Assembly: GCA_964444125.1 (NCBI GenBank)
Contig: CAYUFB010000017.1
Coordinates: 1 to 26,710, forward strand
Reading direction: 5' to 3'
DNA: 26,710 nt
DNA from: CAYUFB01 sp964444125
GTDB lineage: Bacteria > Patescibacteriota > Dojkabacteria > B142 > JAFGMG01
Under the pieces are notes generated by a model that was not told the DNA's origin, did no database searches, and worked only from the letters and a program-made list of their open reading frames with translations. Positions within the stretch are counted from its first letter, which is position 1; each line of letters starts with the position of its first letter. Positions 13,803-22,226 of this stretch are shown in pieces. The translations under genes were made by a program, and so were the position numbers.

Positions 13803-15007
13803 TTTCTAAATGTTCTAATAATTTTATTTAGAGAAATAATTAGCTTATCTACGTCTTCTGTGTCATTATAGACTCCAATACTTGCGCGGATTGTTGAGGA
13901 GGTCTTTAAGATATCTCTATGAAAAATTTGGCAACAATGATGACCTGCTCTAAGTGCGATATTTTCAGTGTCTAAGTATTGCGCAATATCGTGAGGATGA
14001 ACACCATCTATTTCAAAAGAGACAACACCAACATTTTTTTCTGACGCATGGATTTTGGCACCATCAAGATTGGATAATTCTTCTATCAAATATGTAGCGA
14101 CATGTTGGTCGTGTCGATAAATATGCTCTATTCCAATGTTTTCTATAAATTTGGCCGCTTGTGCAAGTCCAATAGCTCCTGCGATATTTGGAGTTCCAGC
14201 TTCATGTTTTTCTGGAAGCTCTGCCCAAGTGGATTTGTCTTTGCCTACAAGTTCTATCATACCTCCTCCATAAGCAAATGGCTCGATTTCTTCCAATAGA
14301 GATTTCTTAGCCCATGCGATGCCAATGCCTGTTGGGCCATACATTTTGTGACCAGATAAAGCATAGAAATCAACTTCAAGGTCTTGAACATCAATTGGGA
14401 CATGAGCAGCTGTTTGGGCTCCGTCAACCGCAACAATTATGTTTTTTTTGTGTGCCATTTGTGCAATTTCTTTGATTGGATTTTTATTGCCAGTCACATT
14501 TGATGCATGTTGAATAGCGATAATTTTCACTGGTTTCTTTTTTATAATTTCTTTTAGTTTTTCTAAATCGATAGAATAGTCTGTTTTTAGTGGAATAAAT
14601 TCAAGCGTTGCACCATTATCTTGAGCAATCTTTTGCCATGGTAGTATATTGCTATGATGATCGAGTACAGTTGTCAAAATCACATCGTTGTGGTTAATAT
14701 TTGGCAAGCTTCTTGCAAACTTGTTTATCGAATCTGTTGTCCCTGATGTGAAAATTATTTCCTTTGCCGATTTCGCATTTAAAAACTTTTGCATTGTTTC
14801 TCTTGCCTCTTCATATTCAGCTGTGGCTTCTTCACTCAATTTGTATATCCCTCTATGTACATTTGCATTTGAAGTCCGGTAGTATTTGCAAATACTTTCG
14901 ATAACATCTAATGGTTTCTGCGTTGTTGCGGCATTGTCTAGATAGACTAAATCTTTGTATTTGCCAAAAATAGGGAATTGTTTTTTGATTGCTTTATTTA
15001 TCATCAA
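13799..15007 (-). CDS. sufS: Cysteine desulfurase SufS
   Basis: A PLP enzyme that takes sulfur from cysteine for iron-sulfur cluster building. The 402 residues match the family. Visible are VYLDNAATTQKP at the start, VAVDGAQTAAH (PLP-binding Asp and Gln), ALSGHKMYGPTGIG with the PLP lysine K221, and RAGHHCCQ with the catalytic cysteine (C358 or C359). The short RAGHHC loop marks the group II (SufS/CsdA) type. Neighbours sufU (4-nt overlap) and sufD confirm the role. Confidence 0.96.
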   Translation of the reverse strand: MMINKAIKKQFPIFGKYKDLVYLDNAATTQKPLDVIESICKYYRTSNANVHRGIYKLSEEATAEYEEARETMQKFLNAKSAKEIIFTSGTTDSINKFARSLPNINHNDVILTTVLDHHSNILPWQKIAQDNGATLEFIPLKTDYSIDLEKLKEIIKKKPVKIIAIQHASNVTGNKNPIKEIAQMAHKKNIIVAVDGAQTAAHVPIDVQDLEVDFYALSGHKMYGPTGIGIAWAKKSLLEEIEPFAYGGGMIELVGKDKSTWAELPEKHEAGTPNIAGAIGLAQAAKFIENIGIEHIYRHDQHVATYLIEELSNLDGAKIHASEKNVGVVSFEIDGVHPHDIAQYLDTENIALRAGHHCCQIFHRDILKTSSTIRASIGVYNDTEDVDKLIISLNKIIRTFRK

Positions 15008-15028
15008 TATGATTATATCACAGCGAAT

Positions 15029-15463
15029 TTATGATAAAAATCCATCAATAATCAATTTTTCTGCTTGTGATCTTGTCAGTCCGCGACTTGCAAGATAGTA
15101 CACTTGCTCTTCATCTAATGTGGAAATCGTTGCTCCATGTCCTGACTTGACTGCGTCCTCAAGTATTTCAAGGCTGGGTATGATTTTTGTCTGAACTTTT
15201 TCTGACATAATTAGACAATCAATTTTGACATATGTATTTGACTGCGTTGCTCCTTTTAGGACCTTAAGAATAGCTTCTACCTCAAATATTGCATCATCAA
15301 ATAATACAGCCTTGATATGAACGTTAAATTTTATATCTGGTTTCTTTATCTCAAAAATCAAGACCTCACTAAACTTCGTTCCTTTTGTACCTTTGTACTT
15401 TAAGGTCAATTCTTCTGAGTTGTTTACTATGTATTTATTGTGTTTAAATTTTACTAAATCCAT
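15029..15463 (-). CDS. sufD: Minimal SufD-like protein (SufB/SufD core)
   Basis: Starting at the ATG at 15463 (MDLVKFKHN) the protein is 144 residues; a GTG at 15493 would add 10. The C-terminus PSLEILEDAVKSGHGATIST...QVYYLASRGLTRSQAEKLII is the hallmark SufB/SufD C-terminal segment, including the conserved HGAT. Full SufD proteins are about 400 residues, so nearly all of the N-terminal region and much of the beta-helix are gone. It may be a real reduced SufD pairing with SufB. A -10-like TATTAT (15490-15485) precedes the ATG, suggesting its own promoter after the heptamer array that separates it from sufB. Confidence 0.8.
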   Translation of the reverse strand: MDLVKFKHNKYIVNNSEELTLKYKGTKGTKFSEVLIFEIKKPDIKFNVHIKAVLFDDAIFEVEAILKVLKGATQSNTYVKIDCLIMSEKVQTKIIPSLEILEDAVKSGHGATISTLDEEQVYYLASRGLTRSQAEKLIIDGFLS

Positions 15464-15494
15464 TAATGCTTTTTTTGAATTAATATAATACACG

Positions 15495-15632
15495 GCATAC
15501 AGTATTGAGCGTAAAGCATACAGCCGACAGCATACAGCACACAGTATCTAGTATTGAGCTTTGAGTATTGAGTGATGAGTAATAATAATTTGAAATTACT
15601 GTCTAAACTCAAGGCTCATTACTCAAAGCTTC
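15495..15632. repeat. Heptamer array 3: 13 GNNNNNA units facing NNNCTCA units
   Basis: Thirteen phased heptamers run 15495-15585: GCATACA, GTATTGA, GCGTAAA, GCATACA, GCCGACA, GCATACA, GCACACA, GTATCTA, GTATTGA, GCTTTGA, GTATTGA, GTGATGA, GTAATAA, drifting from an ACAGNNN to a TGAGNNN form. Inverted units AAACTCA, AGGCTCA, TTACTCA, AAGCTTC follow at 15605-15632. More degenerate CTCA units continue to 15729. The array lies inside the suf operon between sufB and sufD. Confidence 0.8.
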
Positions 15633-15675
15633 CTTCGGTTTCTTTCAGTACAAGCATCACTAACTACTCAATACT

Positions 15676-15710
15676 CCTGCCACCATGCCAAAAGCAGGTG
15701 AGCGGGCAGG
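15676..15710. repeat. CCTGCC...GGCAGG element inserted in heptamer array 3
   Basis: A 35-nt stretch starts CCTGCC and ends GGCAGG, breaking a heptamer: ATACT, then the element, then CA. Removing it restores ATACTCA in its array. The interior (ACCATGCCAAAAGCAGGTGAG) is only partly palindromic. Confidence 0.6.
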
Positions 15711-15733
15711 CAATCAATACTCAACACTCGTTT

Positions 15734-18226
15734 TCAGCCAACACTACCTTCCATGCTCATTTTAATTAATGCATTGAGTTCTGTAGCATATTCCATAGGT
15801 AGTTCTTTAGAGATCGGATTTAAGAATCCTGATACTATCAAACTTGTTGCTTCCTCTTCGCTAAGTCCTCTGCTAGTTAGATAAAATAGCTGTGCTTGAG
15901 ATACTTTGCTCACACTTGCTTCGTGTTCGATTTTGACATTTTTTTGATCAATTTCATTAGTAGGATAGGTATCAGTTCTAGATGTGTTATCAAATATCAA
16001 TGCATCACAAATAACTTTTGATTTAGAATGCTTTGCGTTTTTAGTGATTTTCAATAATCCTCTATACGAAGTTCTTCCACCATTAAGACAAATTGATTTC
16101 GATGTGATCAAGCTTGAGGTTTCAGGCGCCCTATGAATAATTTTGGCTCCTGTATCTTGAACCTGTTTACCATCAGCGTAGGCGATAGATAGGACTTCTC
16201 CATGAGATTTCTTGCCAAGAAGGTAAACCGCTGGGTATTTCATGGTTATTTTGGATCCAAGATTACAATCTACCCATTCCATTCTTGCGTTTTCTTTAGC
16301 AATAGCTCTTTTGGTTACTAAATTGTATACATTGTCAGACCAATTTTGGATTGTGGTATATCTGACTTTGGCATTTTTTTCGACTATGATTTCTACAACT
16401 GCTGCATGAAGAGAATCTGTTGTATACATTGGGGCTGTGCAGTTATGCGAAATTACGCCTTCTGCCACGTATGACTCATCTTCTTCAACGGAGAAGTTGT
16501 AGACTCGCGTTTCCTGATGTTTCTTTTCGATAGATTTAATAGGAAGATATATATAATCTTCATCAATCATAAATGGAGATCCTTCTTTTTTCCCATTTTT
16601 AGATTTTATTCCAACAATTTCACCGAATTTCTCATTTGCCTGTGAAGAAACGTTTACGGTATAGATTCCTTTTCTTGGAAGTACTCGTTTATGATAGTTA
16701 ATTGAACAAAGAATGTTAAGTCTCAAAAGTATGTCTCTATACTTATGGGCAAGATCTTTTGATATGCTGGAATATCTAAAGTAATTTTTGTTTTTGTCAT
16801 AGCTTCCATCTCCAAGCCACATACCTTTGATCAATTCTTTCAGGCAGTTATCAGGGAGTCTAAATATCCATTCCGGAATATTTTTATTATACACGGTTGA
16901 TCCGAATTCTTGATTAAACACCCTTGCAAATTTTGTTGAAGAGACAAATATAGTTTGGCCATTTTGTCTCTGTTTATTATATGTCGGTGTTTTCCCAATA
17001 TGCTTTTCGATCAATTTGTGAGTGTCTCGTATTAGATCTTCCTCATTCGAATTAAAGGAGAATGATATATAATTTTGATTTTGAATATGTCCTTCTGCAA
17101 AAAAGTACCCAAGTAGTCTATAAAAATCTGGCTCAATTGGTAAATTGATCAGTAAATTCTTGCCCTTAAAGTGTGTCGCTACTGGAATACTGTCGATCGC
17201 TTTTTGGCTTTTTCGTATTGGCATAACCAAATAATCTCCCACCTTGCAATCTTTTGCCTCTAGCCATTCAATTTTATGAGATTTATTTCTATATTCTTTC
17301 TTTTCACGTTTGCAGACAAGTAGTGGATGTTCTTCAGTGACATTAAGCTGTCTTGATGAATCACCCCACAGTTTCATTTTATAAATATTGCCTTTATAGT
17401 TTCGACTCATTGTTTTATATACGAGTTGCTCCCTTCCTTTATGTGTTATGACTTTGTCTCCTTTATTTACTTCTTCTATGTTTTTTTCACCTTTTGTAGT
17501 CAATACTTGTGCACCTCTTGTAAAGCAGCCTTCCAAATATTGGATCTCGCTTCCTTCATCAGCGATGATGAGGGTTCTCTCAAATTGTCCCATGTTCTTC
17601 AAATTGATCCTGAAATATGTTTGAAGAGGAACTTTTACTTTTACTCCTTTTGGGATATAAATAAATGATCCTCCACTCCAGACAGCAGTATTTAATGCCG
17701 CAAATTTATTGTCTTTGTATGGGACTATTGTTCCAAAGTATTTTTTAAATAGTTCAGGATATTTCTTCAAGCCAGTATCGGTATCTTCAAAGATAACTCC
17801 TAGATTTGCCCATTGCTTTTTAAGTCTGGAATACACAACCTCTGATTCGTATTGGGTAGCAGTTCCAGCCAGAAACTTCCTCTCAGATTGAGGGATTTTG
17901 AGTTTATCAAAAGTTTCCTTAATTGATTCTGGGACTTCGTCCCAGCTGTGCCCAATGTTTTCTGATGCTTTTGCGAAGTATCTAATATCATCAAAATCTA
18001 TTTCGCTGAGATCTGCGCCCCATTGAGGCATTGATCTTGATACAAATTCTTTGTAAGCTTTGAGCCTGATCTCAAGCATCCATCTAGGCTCATTTTTGAT
18101 GCGAGAAATTTCTCTTATGATATCTTCGTTTATGCCTTTGGGGAATTTTGATTTGTAATCAAGTTTGTCATGAAAGCCATATTTCTCTTCGTAGTTTTTC
18201 TTTAGTGATTGAATCTTTTTGGTCAT
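15734..18226 (-). CDS. sufB: SufB, Fe-S cluster assembly scaffold, with in-frame intein
   Basis: An 830-residue precursor made of a 468-residue SufB host and a 362-residue intein. SufB with SufC and SufD forms the cluster-assembly complex. The N-extein (residues 1-233) has EPRWMLEIRLKAYKEF, QWGADLSEIDFDDI and SGGSFIYIPKGVKVKVPLQ, ending QYLEG. The C-extein resumes with CTAPMYTTDSLHAAVVE and ends in SQAQLFYLTSRGLSEEEATSLIVSGF, with a normal C-terminus. The intein sits before the cysteine of the conserved EG/CTAP segment, a functionally important site. The start overlaps the sufC end by 4 nt. Production of active SufB should depend on splicing. Confidence 0.96.
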   Translation of the reverse strand: MTKKIQSLKKNYEEKYGFHDKLDYKSKFPKGINEDIIREISRIKNEPRWMLEIRLKAYKEFVSRSMPQWGADLSEIDFDDIRYFAKASENIGHSWDEVPESIKETFDKLKIPQSERKFLAGTATQYESEVVYSRLKKQWANLGVIFEDTDTGLKKYPELFKKYFGTIVPYKDNKFAALNTAVWSGGSFIYIPKGVKVKVPLQTYFRINLKNMGQFERTLIIADEGSEIQYLEGCFTRGAQVLTTKGEKNIEEVNKGDKVITHKGREQLVYKTMSRNYKGNIYKMKLWGDSSRQLNVTEEHPLLVCKREKKEYRNKSHKIEWLEAKDCKVGDYLVMPIRKSQKAIDSIPVATHFKGKNLLINLPIEPDFYRLLGYFFAEGHIQNQNYISFSFNSNEEDLIRDTHKLIEKHIGKTPTYNKQRQNGQTIFVSSTKFARVFNQEFGSTVYNKNIPEWIFRLPDNCLKELIKGMWLGDGSYDKNKNYFRYSSISKDLAHKYRDILLRLNILCSINYHKRVLPRKGIYTVNVSSQANEKFGEIVGIKSKNGKKEGSPFMIDEDYIYLPIKSIEKKHQETRVYNFSVEEDESYVAEGVISHNCTAPMYTTDSLHAAVVEIIVEKNAKVRYTTIQNWSDNVYNLVTKRAIAKENARMEWVDCNLGSKITMKYPAVYLLGKKSHGEVLSIAYADGKQVQDTGAKIIHRAPETSSLITSKSICLNGGRTSYRGLLKITKNAKHSKSKVICDALIFDNTSRTDTYPTNEIDQKNVKIEHEASVSKVSQAQLFYLTSRGLSEEEATSLIVSGFLNPISKELPMEYATELNALIKMSMEGSVG
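16442..17527 (-). mobile_element. Full-length intein with LAGLIDADG homing endonuclease in SufB
   Basis: Residues 234-595 of the SufB precursor. Splicing motifs are complete: the first residue is Cys (CFTRGAQVLT, block A), LNVTEEHPLLV carries the block B Thr/His, and the C-terminal RVYNFSVEEDESYVAEGVISHN ends in His-Asn followed by Cys +1. The middle holds a two-motif LAGLIDADG endonuclease: LLGYFFAEGHI and LIKGMWLGDGSYD, both with the acidic metal-binding residue. So both protein splicing and homing look intact. Inteins at this SufB segment are known in mycobacteria and others, which fits repeated colonisation of the site. Confidence 0.93.
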
Positions 18227-18951
18227 TTCTTAAAGCCCTTCTTTTGTATTTCTTGAATTAGGTTTTTGTTTCCGGACTTAACAATTTTGCCTTTTTTGAT
18301 CACATGGACAAAATCAGCATTTATATATTCAAAAACTCTATCGTAATGGGTAATGATAATTAGTGTCATTTTTGTTTGCTTCTGGATGGTAGCAACTGTA
18401 GTGAAGATCTGCTTTAAAGATTCCACATCAAGACCAGAATCAGTTTCATCAAGTATTGCAATCTTAGGCGCTAATATTGCAAGTTGCAGTATTTCGCATT
18501 TTTTCTTTTCTCCACCTGAGAAGCCTTCGTTTATATTTCTATCTGCAAATTCTGGATCTAGCCCAATAAGTTTCAGATTGTCATTTAACAATTTTCTAAA
18601 TTCAATTAAGGAGATTTTATTTTTTGATCCCCTGTGTGAATTGATAGCAATACGCAAGAAACTTGATAAATTTACTCCCGGAATCTCCACAGGGTATTGA
18701 TTGGCAAGAAATAGGCCTTTTCTGGATCTAATATCAGGTGTTTTATCAGTTATGTCAAACCCATCAATTATTATTTTCCCTTTAGTTACATCAACTTCAG
18801 GAGAACCCATGAGTGTTTTGGCCAGTGTGCTTTTGCCTGAACCATTTGGCCCCATAATCACGTGAATGTATCCAGTTTCAAGCTTCAAATCAATACCGTT
18901 TAAGATTTTTGTGTTTTCTATTTCAGCGTGTAGATCTATTATTTCAAGCAT
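18223..18951 (-). CDS. sufC: SufC, Fe-S assembly ATPase
   Basis: An ABC-type ATPase that energises the SufBCD complex. The 242 residues show Walker A GPNGSGKS (34-41), a Q-loop in LANQYPVEIPGVN, signature FSGGEKKKCEILQ, Walker B IAILDETDSGLD, and the switch histidine in IIITHYDRVF. ETDSGLD in place of EPTSGLD is the SufC fingerprint. It is the first gene of the suf operon (minus strand). A TATAAT -10 lies 30 nt upstream of its ATG. Confidence 0.97.
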   Translation of the reverse strand: MLEIIDLHAEIENTKILNGIDLKLETGYIHVIMGPNGSGKSTLAKTLMGSPEVDVTKGKIIIDGFDITDKTPDIRSRKGLFLANQYPVEIPGVNLSSFLRIAINSHRGSKNKISLIEFRKLLNDNLKLIGLDPEFADRNINEGFSGGEKKKCEILQLAILAPKIAILDETDSGLDVESLKQIFTTVATIQKQTKMTLIIITHYDRVFEYINADFVHVIKKGKIVKSGNKNLIQEIQKKGFKK

Positions 18952-18981
18952 TAGGATTTGGATACAAATGTAAATTAGCTA

Positions 18982-18987
18982 ATTATA
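18982..18987 (-). promoter_or_regulatory. -10 box of the suf operon
   Basis: A perfect TATAAT on the minus strand, 30 nt before the sufC ATG. The -35 region is poor (CCAAGT at the expected distance), suggesting activator dependence or a -10-driven promoter. It is divergent from the LCP promoter at 19002-19029. Confidence 0.45.
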
Positions 18988-19001
18988 TCATTAAGATTAC
19001 A

Positions 19002-19029
19002 TTGACTTGGAACGATATTTTGGTAAACT
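19002..19029 (+). promoter_or_regulatory. Promoter of the LCP gene, probably near-leaderless
   Basis: TTGACT (19002-19007), 16 nt, TAAACT (19024-19029) preceded by TGG as an extended -10. RNA should start about 19035-19037, only 2-4 nt before the ATG at 19039, so the message is probably almost leaderless. Confidence 0.5.
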
Positions 19030-19038
19030 GATCACAGC

Positions 19039-20508
19039 ATGTCACTGCCAATTGAAAAACAAACAAAATCAAATTCAATTTTCTTCATACTGGGTTCTTG
19101 TATAGCAGTTCTGGTCGTAGCTATTTGTGCTATGTGGGTTATGGATGTATATCAAAACAAAAAAGGAGTCAAAGGTTATGTAACCCAGATTGCAGGGGAG
19201 GCAATCACAAGAACTAGTTCGATGATTGTTCCTGATAACGACGAGAAAAGGTATTATTCTGTTCTTGTAATGGGTATAGATACAAGGGGTGTCACCTTTG
19301 ATGGCAAAGAGTACATTCCGGATAAGAGAGATGGAACAAGAAAAATTGACGTGATCATGCAAGTTCTTTATGACAGGCAGACCAATAAACTCACTTTCAT
19401 TTCAATTCCCCGAGATACTAGCTTGCCGGTCACGGAAGAATGTATGCACCAAGAAAGAGAGGATCAGAAATACATAAATAGAATTTATGATATGGCAGAA
19501 AAGAATAATTGTCCTGAAAGTGGAGCGGATATGATGATGAAATATGTGAGTTACATCACTGGCTTTGAAATCGACCATTATATTATAGTTACTCTTGATG
19601 GATTTGTAAGTTTGATTGATGTTGTAGGTGATGAGAATAATGGCAAAAAAGGTATGTGGATAGATATCCCAAAGACTGTATCTGATTATTGTCCGAATGA
19701 TAGATATGGATATGATTATGTCTACTATCCTGCTGGCAATCAATTTCTGACATCCAAACAGGTACTTTGTTATATTAGGGTTAGAAAAACTTCGAATGAT
19801 TTTGATCGAGCAAGAAGGCAACAATTTTTGATGGATAATATCCTAAATAGAGTTATGCAGAATAGTAATTTAAACAATCCATTAGAGCTTTATGCCTTAT
19901 ACAAATCGATAAGTAAGGATATGCAAATGAGCCAAATTTCACTTGAGGACATTGGTATGGGATTGGAGATTTTACAGAATGCTCAATTAGACAATATCCA
20001 AAAAATTGTACTAGATGATCAGTTTGGAGGAGAGAATGTTTTGTTGACAAAGCCACTTTATTCTAGGCCGGGCACTCATACTAGATCAGGATATTATTTG
20101 ATACCTACAGCGTGGGATCAAGCATGTTGTCAAACTGATGAGTGGTTACTAGTTAGAAACTATCTTCACAAATTAATAGATAATCCAGATGCCGTAAACG
20201 AGCAAGCATTGATTTACGCTTATGCCAATAAGTATACAAATGGCAAGGCCATCTATAACAATGAAAGTTATAATACTTATAAAGCAAATCTTGCAAGTGA
20301 GATGATAATTGTCAAAGAGAGTAAATACGCTCAACCAATGCTAGCTTCAGGATCAGATATACAAGTTTTTGATTTTTCCTCTGGCCAGAAACGTTCAACC
20401 GCTCAAAAGGTTGCAAAGATATTAGGTGGTGAAGTTTATGATGGATCAATCGCTCCATTTAAGCCCCTAAATAACGAAGAAATATCTATAGTTGTAAGAG
20501 TTAACTAA
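19039..20508 (+). CDS. LytR-CpsA-Psr (LCP) family protein with LytR_C domain
   Basis: A 489-residue membrane-anchored enzyme; LCP proteins transfer polymers from lipid-phosphate carriers to the cell wall. There is a single N-terminal transmembrane segment (about 14-34) with the rest outside. The LCP domain shows YYSVLVMGIDTRG, RKIDVIMQVLYD, LTFISIPRDTSLP, GFEIDHYIIVTLDGFVSLID and CYIRVRKTSNDFDRARRQQ, carrying the conserved Arg/Asp residues that hold the polyprenyl phosphate. The C-terminal 80 residues (IQVFDFSSGQKRSTAQKVAK...) fit a LytR_C domain. Several cysteines in the LCP domain may form disulfides. It is convergent with the next gene (8-nt overlap). The downstream cluster of sugar-lipid genes supports an envelope role. 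Confidence 0.9.
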   Translation: MSLPIEKQTKSNSIFFILGSCIAVLVVAICAMWVMDVYQNKKGVKGYVTQIAGEAITRTSSMIVPDNDEKRYYSVLVMGIDTRGVTFDGKEYIPDKRDGTRKIDVIMQVLYDRQTNKLTFISIPRDTSLPVTEECMHQEREDQKYINRIYDMAEKNNCPESGADMMMKYVSYITGFEIDHYIIVTLDGFVSLIDVVGDENNGKKGMWIDIPKTVSDYCPNDRYGYDYVYYPAGNQFLTSKQVLCYIRVRKTSNDFDRARRQQFLMDNILNRVMQNSNLNNPLELYALYKSISKDMQMSQISLEDIGMGLEILQNAQLDNIQKIVLDDQFGGENVLLTKPLYSRPGTHTRSGYYLIPTAWDQACCQTDEWLLVRNYLHKLIDNPDAVNEQALIYAYANKYTNGKAIYNNESYNTYKANLASEMIIVKESKYAQPMLASGSDIQVFDFSSGQKRSTAQKVAKILGGEVYDGSIAPFKPLNNEEISIVVRVN

Positions 20509-21037
20509 CTGTTGGAGATAAAGTGGCTATTTTCTTTATTAATCTCTCAAGTTTGAAGTATTCTGCCACAAATGTTGGGAATAGGATAACTAGAAACATG
20601 CTCATTGTCCACAGCTTCAAATCAATTGATATCAAGATGTAAATTGCTATAACAATCAGTTGATAAGCTATAAAAGCTATTGCAATAAACTTAAGTTTTC
20701 GTATATCTCGAATTGAGTAGAAAAAGAAACAAAAAACCAAATATGGAAGCGCAAATATAGTTGAAATAATGAAAATGGTACCAGTGATTTCTCTGTAAAT
20801 AAATCCACGTAAATATGCACTTAATCCTGGTGTAAGCAGTGTCACAATAAATAGCAATATTGAACCAAGACGAAAGTTTTTGGGTGCCAAGAATTCACTT
20901 TCTTTGACCAAAACTTTTAGCTTGCTTTTTTTAAGCTGGGGTTCATATTTGTGAATAATCTCATCTTGAGTCATGCCTTCAAGATAGCAATTTAGAATTT
21001 CTTCTTTTAATTTTTTAATTTTCTTTTTAATAGGCAT
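20501..21037 (-). CDS. Membrane protein of unknown function
   Basis: A 178-residue protein. The N-terminal 45 residues are soluble and very basic, with LEGMTQDEIIHKYEPQLKKSKLKVL, which has a helix-turn-helix-like look. Four predicted transmembrane helices follow (from about residue 55). I do not recognise a family. It overlaps the end of the upstream transferase gene by 11 nt, so it is likely part of the same minus-strand operon. Confidence 0.55.
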   Translation of the reverse strand: MPIKKKIKKLKEEILNCYLEGMTQDEIIHKYEPQLKKSKLKVLVKESEFLAPKNFRLGSILLFIVTLLTPGLSAYLRGFIYREITGTIFIISTIFALPYLVFCFFFYSIRDIRKLKFIAIAFIAYQLIVIAIYILISIDLKLWTMSMFLVILFPTFVAEYFKLERLIKKIATLSPTVS

Positions 21038-22226
21038 ATCTCTGTTCAGGAGTAGTATCTTGTTCTATTGGGGGACGTTTAGCGCCAGTAGTTTTTTTGC
21101 TATTTCTTTCCCACTTATTTTTGTATAGAATTCCGACAATTGCAAAAGCTATTAGTAATAATACAAAAATGCTAGATAGGATAATAAAGTCGAAGCTAAA
21201 TCCACCAAGATAAAAAGCTCCAAGTGAAATTATTGCAAATAATAGAAGCTCGATATATAAAGTTTCTTTGGAATTAAACCCAAGATTCATGATTCTATGG
21301 TGTAGGTGTGTTCGATCACTTATAGCAAGTAAATCGAATGGAGATTTAAGGGAATTGTTTTTGATACGGTTTATAAGTACCCAGAACATATCAAGAAGTG
21401 GAATAGACAGTATCATAACTGCACTTACAAGTTTAGTTTCACTTTGTATAGCCATAGTTGCCAAGAAAAACCCATAATTAAGATGTCCAACACTACCACC
21501 AAATATTTTGGCTTTGGGAAAGTTATATGGAATAAATCCTAGTACTGACCCAGCAAAAATGAAAAATATCAAGGTGTATTCAGGACCAACTAATTTCATC
21601 GACAAAGCTCCAAATACAACGCTTGCCACAAATGTCATGCTTTCTCCAAGCGCATCAATTCCACATACCCACGCAAGAGCGTTGGTGACAAGTAATATCC
21701 AAAATAGTGTCAAGAAATCTGCTGGAAATCTAAATAAATATTCCAAGCCAAGAAAATTGATTTGATTTGTGTATGTCACAAGATTGAACTCTTGTCCTGC
21801 CAAAGACAGACTAGTCACTGTGACCCCAGAAATTATCACAATAATTACTGCCAATAACTGGAAAGAGATTTGAACTTTTCCTGATATTTCATATCTATCA
21901 TCTAATAGTCCTCCAATTGTAATAATTCCCATCCCAATTAGTATCCCGGTAATTTCTGAAGGTACGTTATCAAATACTGCTAAAGTGATAAAGAAACTTA
22001 TGATAATTGCCAAACCTCCTAATCTAGGGATAGCTTTTTTGTGCATTCTTCTGTCTTTGGTATTGTCACGTCTTGATCGAAATTGAGAAGGTAGATCCAT
22101 AAAGCCCAGCTTCTTGGCAAGTTTTCCAATCATTGGGGTAAGCAAAAAAGCTATCAAAAATGCAAATGCTAGTTTAGGCAAATATGGGAAATATTGTGTT
22201 ATTGCTTCTGGTATTTCAATTGTCAT
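21027..22226 (-). CDS. Polyprenyl-phosphate sugar-1-phosphate transferase family protein (WecA/TagO/MraY type) with altered active site
   Basis: A 399-residue, roughly 11-helix member of the family that starts lipid-linked glycan synthesis. Conserved parts include KKAIPRLGGLAI, the DD motif GGLLDDRYEISGK (D109, D110) and the terminal SDRTHLHHRIMNLGF (H307, H309, H310). Other key positions are changed: the NxxNxxDGxDG motif reads NALAWVCGIDALG (second Asn to Ala185, first Asp to Cys188), and the GDxGS motif after NFPKAKIF reads GGSVGH (metal-binding Asp to Ser245). It may be catalytically altered or inactive, or recognise a different substrate. It overlaps the next upstream gene by 4 nt. Confidence 0.8.
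   Translation of the reverse strand: MTIEIPEAITQYFPYLPKLAFAFLIAFLLTPMIGKLAKKLGFMDLPSQFRSRRDNTKDRRMHKKAIPRLGGLAIIISFFITLAVFDNVPSEITGILIGMGIITIGGLLDDRYEISGKVQISFQLLAVIIVIISGVTVTSLSLAGQEFNLVTYTNQINFLGLEYLFRFPADFLTLFWILLVTNALAWVCGIDALGESMTFVASVVFGALSMKLVGPEYTLIFFIFAGSVLGFIPYNFPKAKIFGGSVGHLNYGFFLATMAIQSETKLVSAVMILSIPLLDMFWVLINRIKNNSLKSPFDLLAISDRTHLHHRIMNLGFNSKETLYIELLLFAIISLGAFYLGGFSFDFIILSSIFVLLLIAFAIVGILYKNKWERNSKKTTGAKRPPIEQDTTPEQRYAY

Noticed and set aside
17426..17668. Plus-strand ORFs inside sufB and other genes
   Set aside because: These are antisense shadows of strongly conserved coding sequence.
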